A DNA stretch of 44,827 nucleotides from JAUASV01 sp047605685 (GTDB lineage Bacteria; Actinomycetota; Actinomycetes; Actinomycetales; Microbacteriaceae): positions 1-44,827 of the forward strand of contig JASGFF010000013.1 of the NCBI GenBank assembly GCA_047605685.1, in the 5' to 3' direction. Within the stretch, counting starts at the first letter, position 1. Every line of letters starts with the position of its first letter. The notes under the pieces are model-generated. The model was not told the origin of the DNA, searched no databases, and worked only from the letters and a program-made list of their open reading frames with translations. This document shows, piece by piece, positions 1 through 6,708 of this stretch. The translations under genes and the position numbers were made by a program.

Positions 1-78
1 CATCCGCCCGCCCGCCCCGCGGCGCCTGCGGCGGCGCATCCGCCCGCCTCCCCCGTCGCGCACCCGGTCGCCCCCTGA
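1..78 (+). CDS. Possible 3' end of an upstream gene (partial, uncertain)
   Basis: Frame 1 is open from the window edge to a TGA at 76-78 and would encode a Pro/Ala-rich tail ending HPVAP. Low-complexity C-termini of this sort are common in high-GC actinobacteria, but nothing recognisable is visible, and any frame is likely to be open in DNA of this composition. The repeat element 29 bp downstream would fit a gene end. Weak support. Confidence 0.2.
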   Translation, partial: HPPARPAAPAAAHPPASPVAHPVAP

Positions 79-106
79 ACCCCGTCGCCCGTCCCAGCGC
101 CGAGAC

Positions 107-184
107 GAAAACGAAGGAGCTGACGTCGCCGGCACCCGTTTCAGGCCGTTAAACGCCCCTCGGGACACCAATTCCTTCGTTTTC
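107..184. repeat. 78-bp palindromic element, copy 1
   Basis: The left arm GAAAACGAAGGAGCTGACG and right arm CACCAATTCCTTCGTTTTC are inverted copies of the family arms, with a few mismatches. The flanking GAC/GTC extends the pairing. The centre carries GGCCGTT and can form a small inner stem, CGTTT with AAACG. The element sits upstream of copy 2, beyond the 3' end of pmmB. Confidence 0.9.
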
Positions 185-330
185 GTCGTCGCCGTCGGCG
201 GTGTGCTGCCGCTCGCGCGGCGCCCAGGGCCTCGGCCGGCCGGTTGGCGGTGACGCCGAGCACGATGTCGGTGTCGAGGTCCGGCCGGATGCGCGGCCCG
301 CGACGGGAATCGGGAGCGGGACCCCCGCCA
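141..330 (-). pseudogene. Possible coding remnant of unknown origin
   Basis: On the minus strand between copies 1 and 2, one frame reads IRPDLDTDIVLGVTANRPAEAL. This is more protein-like than its flanks, which are arginine runs typical of non-coding GC-rich DNA. The frame runs on into repeat copy 1 and stops at 143-141. No plausible start or ribosome binding site is seen, and I do not recognise the protein. It may be a fragment of a lost gene or a chance open frame. Confidence 0.2.
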
Positions 331-339
331 AGGCCCGCC

Positions 340-417
340 TAAAACGAAGGTGTGGGTGGCACGGAGGCCCAAATGGGGGCCTCCGCGCCGCGCAGACACG
401 TCCACTCCTTCGTTTTC
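340..417. repeat. 78-bp palindromic element, copy 2
   Basis: A degenerate left arm (TAAAACGAAGGTGTGGGTG) pairs with the right arm CGTCCACTCCTTCGTTTTC. The centre holds a clear inner hairpin: GGAGGCCC and GGGGCCTCC around AAATG. It lies about 60 bp past the stop codon of pmmB, so it could be in that gene's 3' untranslated region. Confidence 0.85.
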
Positions 418-477
418 GGCGCTCGGGCGGGGCGGCGGGAGCGGGGCGGCGGGAGCGGCCGCGCGCAGGCGGCGGCG

Positions 478-2280
478 TCAGACCAGCAGCGCCCGCATGC
501 CGCGCTCCAGCTCGTCGACGAGGCTGCGCGCCGCGTGCCGCCGGTCGTCGACGGAGCCCTCGGAGCTCGAGGCGTCGACGTAGATCTTGAGCTTCGGCTC
601 GGTGCCGCTCGGTCGCACGATCACGCGCGCGCCGTGCTCCAGCCGGAAGCGCAGGATGTCGGTGGGCGGGAAGCCGTCGACGCCCTCGGCGAAGTCGTCG
701 AGGCGCAGCACCCGCACTCGGCCGATGCGAGCGGGGGCGGCCGTCCGCAGGCCCGTCATCAGCTCGCCGATGCGCGCGAGCTCGGCGACCCGGATCGAGA
801 GCTGCGCCGAGGCGAAGGCGCCGAACGTCCCGTCGAGGTCGCGCAGGTGCTCCGCGAGGGACTCGCCCCGCGCCCTCAGCACCGCCGCAAGTCGCAGGAA
901 GGCCGCCGCCGCCGAGATGCCGTCCTTGTCGCGGATGTCGTCCGGGTTCACCAGGTAGCCGAGAGCCTCCTCGAAGCCGAAGCCGAGCCCCGGCACCCGC
1001 GAGATCCATTTGAAGCCGGTGAGGGTGGCCTGGAACGGCAGGTCGTAGCTCTCCGCGATCTCGAGCAGCACCGGGGAGGAGACGATCGAGGCGGCCAGGG
1101 CACGGCGCTCGCCGCGATCGTGCAGCGCTCGGGCCGCGGCCCAGCCGAGCACGGCACCGACCTCGTTGCCGCTGAGGCGGCGCCAGCCGGCGACATCCGG
1201 GATCGCGACGGCGAGCCGGTCGGCGTCCGGGTCGTTCGCGATCACGAGTTCGGCGCCCTCGCGCTCGGCCAGGGCGATGGCAAGGTCGAGGGCGCCTGAC
1301 TCCTCGGGGTTCGGGAAGGCGACGGTCGGGAAGGCCGGGTCGGGATCCCGCTGCTCTGCGACGACGAGCGGCTCGCCGAGTCCCGCGGCCGCGAACACCC
1401 GGCGCGCGGTCTCGAAGCCCACGCCGTGCATCGCCGTGTAGACGAAGCGCGGCGCGGTGCCGGATGCGGCGGTCCCGCTCCCGGCGGGCTCGGCGGGCCC
1501 GGCCCGGCCCGCGGCCGCGGCGGCGGCCACGTAGGCGGCGACGAGCGACTCCTCGGCGATCGCGTAGTCCCCGGAGCGGGGCAGCTCGCGGATGTCGCCG
1601 CGGGCGACCCGCGCGATGCGCTCCGCGATCGCGGCGTCGGCGGGAGGGACGATCTGGCTGCCCGCATCCGCACCGCCGAGGTACACCTTGTAGCCGTTGT
1701 CGCGGGCCGGGTTGTGCGAGGCCGTGACCATGACGCCGGCGTCGGCGTCGAGGTGCCGCACCGCGAAGGCGAGCACGGGCGTGGGCAGCGGCCGCGGCAG
1801 CAGCACCGTCCGGATGCCGGCGCCCGCCATGACCTCCGCGGTGTCCCGGGCGAACACCGCCGAGTTGGTGCGCCCGTCGTAGCCGATCACGACGCTCGGT
1901 CGCCCCGCCCGCGGCCCCTCGTCGCCGTGGCGGCCGGTTTCTGTGGATGCCGCGGCCGTCGCGTCCGCGGAAACCGGCCGCCGGTCGGCGGGGGACGCGG
2001 GCCGCGCGAGCAGGTGGGCGGCGAGGCCGGCCGCGGCCTGGGCCACGAGCACCCGGTTCATCCGCGTCGGGCCGGCACCGAGCTCGCCGCGCAGGCCCGC
2101 GGTGCCGAACTCCAGCCGGCCGGTGAAGCGCTCGGCGAGCGCGGCCTCGCCCGCGGTGCCGGCGAGGGCGGCCTCGATGAGGGCGTCCAGCTCGGCGCGG
2201 GTCGTGGCATCCGGGTCCTGCTCGCGCCAGGCGCGAGCCGCCTCGATCGCGCTCGCGACCGGGTGGGCGTCGGCGCTCAC
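478..2280 (-). CDS. pmmB: Phospho-sugar mutase (phosphomannomutase/phosphopentomutase type)
   Basis: A cytosolic alpha-D-phosphohexomutase family enzyme of 600 residues. It moves phosphate between C1 and the terminal carbon of a sugar phosphate. Visible motifs are the catalytic serine loop TASHNP (Ser188), the metal loop DPDADR (350-355), the sugar-binding loop GNEVG (371-375) and the phosphate-binding loop RPSGTEPK (556-563). It starts at GTG and overlaps the deoD stop as GTGA, so the two are co-transcribed. Pairing with a purine nucleoside phosphorylase suggests it converts ribose-1-phosphate or deoxyribose-1-phosphate to the 5-phosphate (inference); phosphomannomutase activity is the usual annotation. 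Residues 91-127 form a low-complexity insertion that contains a DNA palindrome (separate entry). A second Ala/Gly-rich stretch is at 252-275. Confidence 0.93.
   Translation of the reverse strand: MSADAHPVASAIEAARAWREQDPDATTRAELDALIEAALAGTAGEAALAERFTGRLEFGTAGLRGELGAGPTRMNRVLVAQAAAGLAAHLLARPASPADRRPVSADATAAASTETGRHGDEGPRAGRPSVVIGYDGRTNSAVFARDTAEVMAGAGIRTVLLPRPLPTPVLAFAVRHLDADAGVMVTASHNPARDNGYKVYLGGADAGSQIVPPADAAIAERIARVARGDIRELPRSGDYAIAEESLVAAYVAAAAAAGRAGPAEPAGSGTAASGTAPRFVYTAMHGVGFETARRVFAAAGLGEPLVVAEQRDPDPAFPTVAFPNPEESGALDLAIALAEREGAELVIANDPDADRLAVAIPDVAGWRRLSGNEVGAVLGWAAARALHDRGERRALAASIVSSPVLLEIAESYDLPFQATLTGFKWISRVPGLGFGFEEALGYLVNPDDIRDKDGISAAAAFLRLAAVLRARGESLAEHLRDLDGTFGAFASAQLSIRVAELARIGELMTGLRTAAPARIGRVRVLRLDDFAEGVDGFPPTDILRFRLEHGARVIVRPSGTEPKLKIYVDASSSEGSVDDRRHAARSLVDELERGMRALLV
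1929..1982. repeat. In-frame palindrome inside pmmB
   Basis: Two 19-bp arms, GGCGGCCGGTTTCTGTGGA and TCCGCGGAAACCGGCCGCC, are inverted copies with two mismatches, separated by 16 bp. The whole lies inside pmmB and encodes part of a Pro/Ala/Ser/Thr-rich insertion between the N-terminal region and VVIGYDGR. The sequence is unrelated to the GAAAACGAAGGAG family. It looks like a second type of palindromic repeat tolerated within a protein loop. Confidence 0.7.
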
Positions 2281-3086
2281 AGCCGGGCCGCGATCGTCGC
2301 GAGCAGGGGCGCGAGCCGCTCCTGGGCCGCCAGGCCGGCCTCGATGACCTCCTCGTGGCTGAGCGGCGTCGGCGAGATGCCCGCCGCGAGGTTGGTGATG
2401 AGGGAGAGGCCGAGCACCTCGAGGCCGGCCTCGCGGGCCGCGATCGCCTCGAGCGCGGTCGACATGCCGACGATGTGGCCGCCGATGGCGCGGGCGTAGC
2501 GCACCTCGGCGGGCGTCTCGTACTGCGGGCCGGCGAACTGCACGTAGACGCCCTCGTCGAGATCCGGCTCGACCTCGCGGGCGATCGCCCGCAGCCGGGC
2601 CGAGTACAGGTCGGTGAGGTCGACGAACGTCGCCCCGCTGAGCGGGGTCGCGCCGGTGAGGTTGATGTGGTCGCTGATGAGCACCGGCTGCCCGGGCGTC
2701 CAGCTCTCCCGGATGCCGCCGGCGCCGTTCGTGAGCACGAGCGTCGTCGCCCCGGCCGCCGCCGCGACCCGCACCGAGTGTGCGACCCGACGGGCGTCAC
2801 GGTGCTCGTAGAAGTGGCTGCGCGCACCGATGACGAGCGCATGCCGGCCGTCGGACAGGGCGATGCTGCGCAGGGTGCCGACATGCCCCGCGAGCGCCGG
2901 CCGGGAGAAGCCGACGATCTCGGTGGCCGGGATCGTCGCCGTGGTCTCGCCGAGCAGGTCGGCTGCCTTGCCCCAGCCGCTGCCGAGGGTGAGCGCGATC
3001 TCGTGCCGGTCGACACCGGTGCGCTCGGCGATCTGGGCCGCGGCGGTGGCGGCGAGTGCGAAGGGATCGGCGTCGGCGCTGGTCAT
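2277..3086 (-). CDS. deoD: Purine nucleoside phosphorylase
   Basis: A cytosolic phosphorylase of 269 residues that splits purine (deoxy)nucleosides with phosphate into base and (deoxy)ribose-1-phosphate. Motifs of the trimeric PNP/MTAP family are clear: LGSGWG near residue 28, LTNGAGGI, GPQYETPAE, GMSTALEA and TNLAAGIS. The chosen ATG (3086) lies exactly 6 nt after a TACGAT -10 hexamer, implying a leaderless message. It is the first gene of an operon with pmmB, which overlaps its stop and would process the sugar phosphate product. It is divergent from lpdA, with repeat copy 3 between the two promoters. In M. tuberculosis the equivalent gene is commonly named deoD (Rv3307), and punA is an alternative name. 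Confidence 0.95.
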   Translation of the reverse strand: MTSADADPFALAATAAAQIAERTGVDRHEIALTLGSGWGKAADLLGETTATIPATEIVGFSRPALAGHVGTLRSIALSDGRHALVIGARSHFYEHRDARRVAHSVRVAAAAGATTLVLTNGAGGIRESWTPGQPVLISDHINLTGATPLSGATFVDLTDLYSARLRAIAREVEPDLDEGVYVQFAGPQYETPAEVRYARAIGGHIVGMSTALEAIAAREAGLEVLGLSLITNLAAGISPTPLSHEEVIEAGLAAQERLAPLLATIAARL

Positions 3087-3092
3087 CTGGCC

Positions 3093-3098
3093 ATCGTA
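3093..3098 (-). promoter_or_regulatory. -10 hexamer of deoD (leaderless)
   Basis: TACGAT is followed by the 6-nt spacer GGCCAG and then the ATG. This spacing puts the transcription start at or beside the start codon. No good -35 is obvious. Confidence 0.6.
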
Positions 3099-3173
3099 CG
3101 GGGCGGCATCGCGGCGTTCCCCTGTGCCCGGCGCGCGCCGGGGATGCGCCCCGCGTGCACCGCCCGGCGTGCC

Positions 3174-3252
3174 GAAAACGAAGGAGCTGGGGGCGTTCGG
3201 GGTCGTGGAACCGGCTCTCGGCGGCATCCCGCGCCGCGGCTCCTTCGTTTTC
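3174..3252. repeat. Palindromic element, copy 3 (79 bp)
   Basis: Arms GAAAACGAAGGAGCTG and GCGGCTCCTTCGTTTTC, extended by GCC/GGC on the outside. It is one base longer than most copies. It lies between the divergent promoters of deoD and lpdA, which argues against a role as a simple transcription terminator. Confidence 0.9.
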
Positions 3253-3333
3253 GGCGACGAGCGCGGCGCGGTGCTACGCCGCACGGCACGGCGCTCCGCG
3301 GCCCCCGGTCGCGTGCGCTCGCCGGGAACACGC

Positions 3334-3339
3334 GACAAT
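3334..3339 (+). promoter_or_regulatory. -10 hexamer of lpdA (leaderless)
   Basis: GACAAT is followed by 6 nt (GAAGCC) and the ATG at 3346. The first base departs from the usual T, but spacing matches the other leaderless genes here. Confidence 0.5.
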
Positions 3340-3345
3340 GAAGCC

Positions 3346-4782
3346 ATGGCCTATGAGTTCGAGCGCAAGCAGCGGATCGCAGTGCTCGGCGGCGGACCCG
3401 GCGGCTACGAGGCCGCGCTCGCCGGCGCGCAGCTCGGTGCCGAGGTCACCCTGGTGGAGCGCTCGGGCGTGGGCGGCGCGGCGGTGCTGACGGATGTCGT
3501 CCCCTCGAAGACCCTCATCGCGACCGCCGAGGCGATCCACACGATCGGCGAGGCGGCCGACCTCGGCGTGCAGTTCTTCGCGCGCGGTGATACCGGCCGG
3601 GCCGTGCGGCCCGAGGTGGCCGTCAACCTCGAGGCCGTCAACGACCGGCTGCTGCGGCTGGCGAAGCAGCAGAGCGAGGACATGAGGTCTCAGCTGATCA
3701 AGGCGGGCGTGACCGTCGTGCAGGGCGATGGCCGCCTCGACGGCCCGACGAAGATCATCGTCTCCACCGGCCGCGGTCGCGGCCGCACCGATTTCGACGA
3801 GCTCGAGGCCGACACGATCGTCGTCGCGGTCGGGGCGAGCCCGCGGGAGCTGGCGAGCGCGAAACCGGACGGCCGGCGCATCCTCACCTGGAAGCAGCTG
3901 TACGGGCTCGAGGACATCCCGGAGCACCTCATCGTTGTCGGTTCCGGTGTCACCGGTGCCGAGTTCGCGAGCGCCTACAACGTGCTCGGCAGCGAGGTGA
4001 CGCTCATCTCCAGCCGGGACCAGGTGCTGCCCGGCGAGGACGTGGATGCCGCCCGTGTGCTCGAGAACGTCTTCACCCGCCGCGGCATGCACGTGCTCGC
4101 CAAGAGCCGGGCCGAGCGGATCGAGGTGACCGGCGGTGGCGTCGTCGCCCATCTGGTCGGCGGCCGCACCGTCGAGGGCTCGCACTGTCTGATGGCCGTC
4201 GGCTCGGTCCCGAACACCGCCGGGCTGGGGCTCGAGGAGGCGGGCGTGCAGCTGACCGCCTCGGGGCACATCCGGGTCAACCGGGTGGCGCGCACGAGCA
4301 TGCCGTCGATCTACGCCGCCGGCGACTGCAGCGACTTCGTGCCGCTGGCGTCGGTCGCGTCGATGCAGGGCCGCACCGCCGTGTTCCACGCGATGGGCGA
4401 CGCCGTGTTCCCGACCGAGCTGCGCAACATCACCTCGAACATCTTCACCCAGCCGGAGATCGCCACGGTGGGCTGGACCCAGAAGCAGATCGAGGACGGC
4501 ATCGCACAGGGCGACATCTACAAGCTGCCGCTGTCATCGAACCCGCGGGCGAAGATGATGGGGATCAAGGACGGCTTCGTGAAGCTGTTCGCCCGCACCG
4601 GCTCGGGCACCGTCATCGGCGGCGTCGTCGTGGCCCCCAAGGCCAGCGAGCTCATCCTGCCGATCGCGCTCGCCGTCGAGCACCGGCTCACCGTGGACCA
4701 GCTTGCCCGCGCGTTCAGCGTGTATCCCTCGCTCGCGGGCTCGATCACCGACGCCGCCCGCGCGATGCACATCGTCAACTGA
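3346..4782 (+). CDS. lpdA: LpdA-type NAD(P)H flavoprotein (probable quinone reductase)
   Basis: A 478-residue class I pyridine nucleotide-disulfide oxidoreductase fold: FAD-binding GGGPGG at 15-20, NAD(P)-binding GSGVTGAEFAS in the middle, second FAD motif YAAGDCSD, and a C-terminal dimer domain. True dihydrolipoamide dehydrogenases carry a redox CxxxxC. Here that segment reads GGAAVLTDVVPSK (43-55), with both cysteines absent, and the C-terminal His-Glu pair is replaced (VYPSLAGSI). M. tuberculosis LpdA (Rv3303c) departs from the dehydrogenase pattern in a similar way and acts as an NAD(P)H:quinone reductase, so that role is the best guess. The gene is monocistronic and divergent from deoD. 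The start was chosen because ATG falls 6 nt after a -10-like hexamer and at the natural N-terminus of the Rossmann fold. Confidence 0.85.
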   Translation: MAYEFERKQRIAVLGGGPGGYEAALAGAQLGAEVTLVERSGVGGAAVLTDVVPSKTLIATAEAIHTIGEAADLGVQFFARGDTGRAVRPEVAVNLEAVNDRLLRLAKQQSEDMRSQLIKAGVTVVQGDGRLDGPTKIIVSTGRGRGRTDFDELEADTIVVAVGASPRELASAKPDGRRILTWKQLYGLEDIPEHLIVVGSGVTGAEFASAYNVLGSEVTLISSRDQVLPGEDVDAARVLENVFTRRGMHVLAKSRAERIEVTGGGVVAHLVGGRTVEGSHCLMAVGSVPNTAGLGLEEAGVQLTASGHIRVNRVARTSMPSIYAAGDCSDFVPLASVASMQGRTAVFHAMGDAVFPTELRNITSNIFTQPEIATVGWTQKQIEDGIAQGDIYKLPLSSNPRAKMMGIKDGFVKLFARTGSGTVIGGVVVAPKASELILPIALAVEHRLTVDQLARAFSVYPSLAGSITDAARAMHIVN

Positions 4783-4837
4783 GCCCCGGGGACGATGCCG
4801 CCGCGTCGCGGACCGCGAGGCCCCGAGCCGCGACGCC

Positions 4838-4915
4838 GAAAACGAAGGAGCTGGTGCGGCGAGGGGCGTTCGAGCGGCCGTTGCGCCGGGATGACACACC
4901 AGCTCCTTCGTTTTC
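4838..4915. repeat. 78-bp palindromic element, copy 4
   Basis: A near-consensus copy: GAAAACGAAGGAGCTGGTG on the left, CACCAGCTCCTTCGTTTTC on the right, perfectly complementary over 19 bp and extended outward by GCC/GGC. The centre contains GGCCGTT. It lies 55 bp after the lpdA stop and 85 bp before the next gene. Confidence 0.95.
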
Positions 4916-4987
4916 GGCGCCACTCCGGGCCGTTCTCGCGCCACGTCCGCGGGCGCTCTGGGCGCGACGGCGCCGCGGGCGGGCGCC

Positions 4988-4993
4988 TACACT
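4988..4993 (+). promoter_or_regulatory. -10 hexamer of the 5001 gene (leaderless)
   Basis: TACACT is followed by 7 nt and the GTG at 5001, again predicting a leaderless transcript. Confidence 0.6.
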
Positions 4994-5000
4994 TGCCGGG

Positions 5001-6041
5001 GTGACCCGTCGCCGATCCCGCCCGCTCGCGGCGCTCGCGGCCGCCGCGCTCGTGCTCGGCCTCGGTGCCGGCATCGGCGTTGTCGGCGGCACCGCGACGC
5101 CCGCGGCATCCGCCTCCGTCTGGACCGGCACGCTCAAGGTGCAGCTCACCACCGTCGACGGCGACGACTGGCACAAGAAGGGCATGTACGTCAACGTCGC
5201 CGGGATGTCGTCGTCGGTGAGCGTCACCAAGCGCACCGACAGCACCGGTCTCGCCGTGGTGAAGGTGAAGCCCGGCAAATACACCATCACCGTGCAGAGC
5301 TACCGCACCGACTACACCTACGCGATCTCGACCCAGGACTACATCAAGATCGCCCGCGGCCAGACCAAGACGATCGGGATGAAGGTCGTCAAGGGCGGCG
5401 TGATCTCGGGCACCGTCACCAAGCCGAACGGCAATCCCCTGCCGAACGCGACGGTCGCGGTGACCAAGTCCGACGGGGTGATCTACGGCTACACGACGAC
5501 GAACTCCAAGGGCAAGTACGTGCTGCGCGGCCTGCAGACCGGCAGATACTACGTGATCTTCAACCAGCGCAGCTGGAACGACCCCACGGACAAGATCCTG
5601 CAGAACTACGCATGGTCGTACTGGGGCGGCGCCACGCTGAGCGCCTCGAAGAAGGTCACGGTCTACGCGCAGAACGCCTACGCGGCGCAGACCCATCGCT
5701 CCGGCGTCAACGGCCGCGTCGGCACGCACACGACGACGCTCACGGTGAGCCTCACGAGCGGCGTGACGTCGAGCGCCCGGCTGCTGCTGGACAACGTGAC
5801 GGCCTCGGGAACGTACCTCGCCGCCCAGTCGGTCTACTCCCGGATCACCGACGCGGGCGGCACCACCCTCACTCTCAAGGTGCACGCCCAGCTGCGCTAC
5901 CGCATCGGCGTCAAGCGGGGCTCCACGACGTACTACTACACCGGTGAGGGCCAGACCCTCACCACCGACGTCGACAGCGCGGTCTATGTCTGGATCAGCG
6001 GCCCGACGGCCAGCTACACCCTCGGCGAGTTTCCGGCCTGA
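5001..6041 (+). CDS. Secreted carboxypeptidase-regulatory-like (beta-sandwich) protein
   Basis: The product has 346 residues. The N-terminus has an RRR charged start, a long hydrophobic segment (about residues 9-31) and an Ala-rich cleavage region, so it is exported. Residues about 131-200 (ISGTVTKPNGNPLPNATV...YVLRGLQTGRYYVIF) match the carboxypeptidase-regulatory-like/Cna-B pattern, a small beta-sandwich often found in surface proteins. A similar but weaker sandwich precedes it (about 40-130), and a Thr/Ser-rich beta-strand region follows. There is no LPXTG anchor and no catalytic motif. The role is unknown, perhaps cell-surface or carbohydrate binding. Alternative GTG/ATG starts upstream would run through repeat copy 4 and are rejected. 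Confidence 0.8.
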   Translation: MTRRRSRPLAALAAAALVLGLGAGIGVVGGTATPAASASVWTGTLKVQLTTVDGDDWHKKGMYVNVAGMSSSVSVTKRTDSTGLAVVKVKPGKYTITVQSYRTDYTYAISTQDYIKIARGQTKTIGMKVVKGGVISGTVTKPNGNPLPNATVAVTKSDGVIYGYTTTNSKGKYVLRGLQTGRYYVIFNQRSWNDPTDKILQNYAWSYWGGATLSASKKVTVYAQNAYAAQTHRSGVNGRVGTHTTTLTVSLTSGVTSSARLLLDNVTASGTYLAAQSVYSRITDAGGTTLTLKVHAQLRYRIGVKRGSTTYYYTGEGQTLTTDVDSAVYVWISGPTASYTLGEFPA

Positions 6042-6077
6042 GAGCCCCCGGCCTGAGAACTCCGGCCTGAGAGCTCC
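6033..6077. repeat. Tandem repeat carrying the stop codon
   Basis: The unit CCGGCCTGAGAGC(T)C occurs three times with small changes, at about 6033, 6048 and 6062. The first copy contains the stop codon of the secreted protein gene. The repeats continue into a C-rich spacer (CGCCCCGACAG units to about 6150). Confidence 0.6.
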
Positions 6078-6165
6078 GCCGGGCTCGTCGGCCCCCGCCC
6101 CGACAGTGCCGCCCCGACGGCCCCCGCCCCGACAGCGCCGCCCGACAGCCCCGCTCCCCCGGATG

Positions 6166-6639
6166 CTACGGGCAGCCGGCCCCGTCGGCGAGCCGTGACC
6201 GCACCGTGGCGGTGATCTCGGTCAGGGCTTCGAGCTGTTCGGGGCTGAGGGCGTCGATGACCAGCCGGCGCACGGCGGCGATGTGCCCGGGGACGGCGCG
6301 GATCAGCGCGCGGCGGCCCTCGCCGGTGAGGCGGGCGTTGGTTGCCCGGCGGTCCTTCGGGCAGGGTAGGCGTTCGATGAGGCCGCGGTGCTCCAGGCGG
6401 GAGCAGACGTGGGACAGTCGCGGCAGTGTCGCGTTCGTGCCCCGGGCGAGCGCCGTCATCCGCAGCGTGCCCTCGGGGGCGAAGCGCAGCGCAGTGAGCA
6501 CCATGAACTCGAAATGGGTCAGCCCGGCGTCCCGCTGCAACTGGGAGTCCAGCTCGGCCGGCAGCAGCTGGGTCACGGCGATCAGGCCGAGCCATGCCGC
6601 CGACTCGCGCTCGTCCATGCGGGGCACCTGGAATGCCAT
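6166..6639 (-). CDS. MarR-family transcriptional regulator
   Basis: The product has 157 residues. The winged-helix core is visible: an N-terminal dimerisation helix (ESAAWLGLIAVTQLLPAELD), a recognition region (MTALARGTNATLPRLSHVCSRLEHRGLIER) and a wing (PCPKDRRATNARLTGEG), followed by C-terminal helices. The family binds DNA as dimers and often senses small phenolics or oxidants. The ATG at 6639 was chosen because it falls exactly 6 nt after TACGAT; an ATG ten codons upstream would overlap that promoter. An inverted repeat beside the promoter is a candidate autoregulatory operator. The gene sits convergent to the secreted protein gene and downstream of the GH32 gene, and its target is unknown. 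Confidence 0.85.
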   Translation of the reverse strand: MAFQVPRMDERESAAWLGLIAVTQLLPAELDSQLQRDAGLTHFEFMVLTALRFAPEGTLRMTALARGTNATLPRLSHVCSRLEHRGLIERLPCPKDRRATNARLTGEGRRALIRAVPGHIAAVRRLVIDALSPEQLEALTEITATVRSRLADGAGCP

Positions 6640-6645
6640 GCCGTT

Positions 6646-6669
6646 ATCGTATGTTGGTTGTTGGAACAA
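6646..6669 (-). promoter_or_regulatory. Promoter and candidate operator of the marR gene
   Basis: The -10 hexamer TACGAT occupies 6651-6646 (minus strand), 6 nt before the ATG. Just upstream (6658-6669) is an inverted repeat, TTGTT-CC-AACAA on the minus strand. It overlaps the expected RNA polymerase site, as expected for MarR autorepression. Confidence 0.5.
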
Positions 6670-6708
6670 TCTGTTCGCTGCGGGCCGTCCACCCCGAGGA
6701 TGCCTCCG

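Noticed and set aside
149..3016. A long minus-strand open frame of 955 codons across pmmB and deoD
   Set aside because: It is a frame shadow with arginine/proline runs typical of GC-rich DNA; the pmmB and deoD frames carry clear motifs.
3500..3515. lpdA as the E3 subunit of pyruvate dehydrogenase
   Set aside because: Both redox cysteines and the catalytic His-Glu pair are missing, and no lipoyl-enzyme genes are nearby.
4854..5000. N-terminal extensions reading through the element arms (frames giving KTKELV or ENEGAG peptides)
   Set aside because: These readings occur at every copy in non-coding spacers and are a by-product of the repeat. Promoter spacing and signal peptides put the true starts downstream.
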